Under the pieces are notes generated by a model. It worked only from the letters and a program-made list of their open reading frames with translations. It did not search any database and was not told where the DNA came from. 5,582 nucleotides of DNA from Bdellovibrio sp. (GTDB lineage Bacteria > Bdellovibrionota > Bdellovibrionia > Bdellovibrionales > Bdellovibrionaceae). Below are positions 5,310 through 5,582 of this stretch, piece after piece. Made by a program: the position numbers and the translations under genes. The stretch lies in contig JAGIAF010000223.1 in assembly GCA_017745015.1 (NCBI GenBank), forward strand, positions 1-5,582, in the 5' to 3' direction. Position 1 is the first letter of the stretch, and every line of letters begins with the position of its first letter.

Positions 5310-5418
5310 TTCATTTTGGGTATTGCGGTTTTTGGCTGGGCCTTTGGCCGCCGCTGGGCGGTGTCGCTTCGCTTACCTTGGATGTTAGGGATACTTGTTT
5401 CCTAGTCGTAACCTTGGC
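5310..5418. other. Gene-free stretch with small GC-rich hairpins
   Basis: No plausible gene is found here. The stretch contains two mutually exclusive hairpins, GGCC-TTT-GGCC (5339-5349) and CCGCC-GCTG-GGCGG (5348-5361). A weaker stem TAGGGA/TTTCCTA-type pairing spans 5386-5404, and ACCTTGG occurs twice with a 36-bp period (5375-5381 and 5411-5417). There is no T-tract and no recognised small RNA. It may be a continuation or decayed part of the palindromic element to its left, or upstream control DNA of the methionine aminopeptidase gene. Confidence 0.35.
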
Positions 5419-5447
5419 TTGGAAGCTTGCTGTGCTTGTGATATACA
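5419..5447 (+). promoter_or_regulatory. Promoter of the methionine aminopeptidase gene
   Basis: TTGGAA (5419-5424, four of six to TTGACA), a 17-bp spacer, then TATACA (5442-5447, four of six to TATAAT) with an extended -10 TG at 5439-5440. The start would fall at about 5454-5456, that is on or just before the ATG at 5456. No Shine-Dalgarno is present, so the message is probably leaderless or nearly so. Confidence 0.5.
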
Positions 5448-5455
5448 TTCTCCCT

Positions 5456-5582
5456 ATGGGAATTAAGCCTTTATCTCTTGAAGAGATCAAAAAAATGACG
5501 GTGGCCTGCCGTATCGCGGCCGACACGCTTACTTATCTTGATAAATACGTCAAAATCGGAATTTCTACTCAAGAGATTGATG
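5456..5582 (+). CDS. map: Type I methionine aminopeptidase, N-terminal 42 residues only
   Basis: The enzyme removes the initiator methionine from nascent proteins at the ribosome when the second residue is small. The visible sequence begins MGIKPLSLEEIKKMTVACR and continues IAADTLTYLDKYVKIGISTQEID. It matches the conserved N-terminus of bacterial type I enzymes (IK...EIEKMR.AGR.AA..L......V..G.ST.E.D). The metal ligands and catalytic His lie beyond the right edge, so activity cannot be judged. The start at 5456 puts the IKKM motif at the usual distance from the N-terminus. The next ATG (5495) would remove the conserved beginning. The gene has its own promoter, ends beyond the window, and is separated from the SWIB gene by a strong terminator. 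Confidence 0.87.
   Translation, partial: MGIKPLSLEEIKKMTVACRIAADTLTYLDKYVKIGISTQEID

Noticed and set aside
5176..5312. CCTTC on both sides of the large palindrome as a target-site duplication
   Set aside because: The right copy overlaps the arm itself and the left copy is several bases away, so it is not a proper flanking duplication.
4495..5314. Long minus-strand open frames opposite the SWIB gene, rich in Ala/Phe or Ser/Phe
   Set aside because: They are mirror images of the repetitive Lys/Ala codons on the plus strand. The low-complexity translations and lack of ribosome sites mark them as shadows.

Overview
This window looks like ordinary chromosomal housekeeping DNA from a free-living Gram-negative bacterium of moderate GC. 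The gene mix best suggests a Bdellovibrio-like predator (Bdellovibrionota): an EttA-type translation factor, an orphan membrane histidine kinase, a stand-alone J-domain protein, and a SWIB protein with a long Lys/Ala tail. The lineage is inferred from the style of the proteins, not from a marker gene, so it is only moderately certain. There is no rRNA, tRNA, CRISPR array, insertion sequence or phage gene.

Layout from left to right. (1) Minus strand: the N-terminal three quarters of a trans-aconitate methyltransferase (tam), cut by the window edge. Immediately upstream lies a small coiled-coil protein of unknown function, probably in the same transcript. (2) Plus strand: ettA, a complete ABC-F ribosome-associated ATPase, with a good sigma70-type promoter, a strong Shine-Dalgarno and a hairpin abutting that Shine-Dalgarno. 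(3) Minus strand, convergent with ettA: a six-helix membrane histidine kinase with no response regulator in view. Upstream of it on the same strand is a short J-domain protein. (4) A 248-bp divergent control region packed with short repeats and hairpins. (5) Plus strand: a SWIB-domain protein with a histone-H1-like basic tail, ending at a textbook terminator. (6) A 333-bp gene-free stretch holding that terminator, a 124-bp imperfect palindrome (REP/MITE-like) and further small hairpins. (7) Plus strand: the first 42 codons of type I methionine aminopeptidase (map), apparently expressed from a leaderless or nearly leaderless mRNA.

Several genes concern protein synthesis and quality: EttA (translation initiation and energy state), methionine aminopeptidase (N-terminal processing) and the J-domain protein (Hsp70 recruitment). 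The SWIB protein probably acts on the nucleoid. The kinase and methyltransferase have no obvious functional link to these. No complete new system is visible. The most interesting material is non-coding: the large palindrome, the repeat-rich divergent region between the J-domain and SWIB genes, paired direct repeats upstream of the kinase and the J-domain gene, and the contrast between genes with strong Shine-Dalgarno sites (ettA, SWIB) and those with none.
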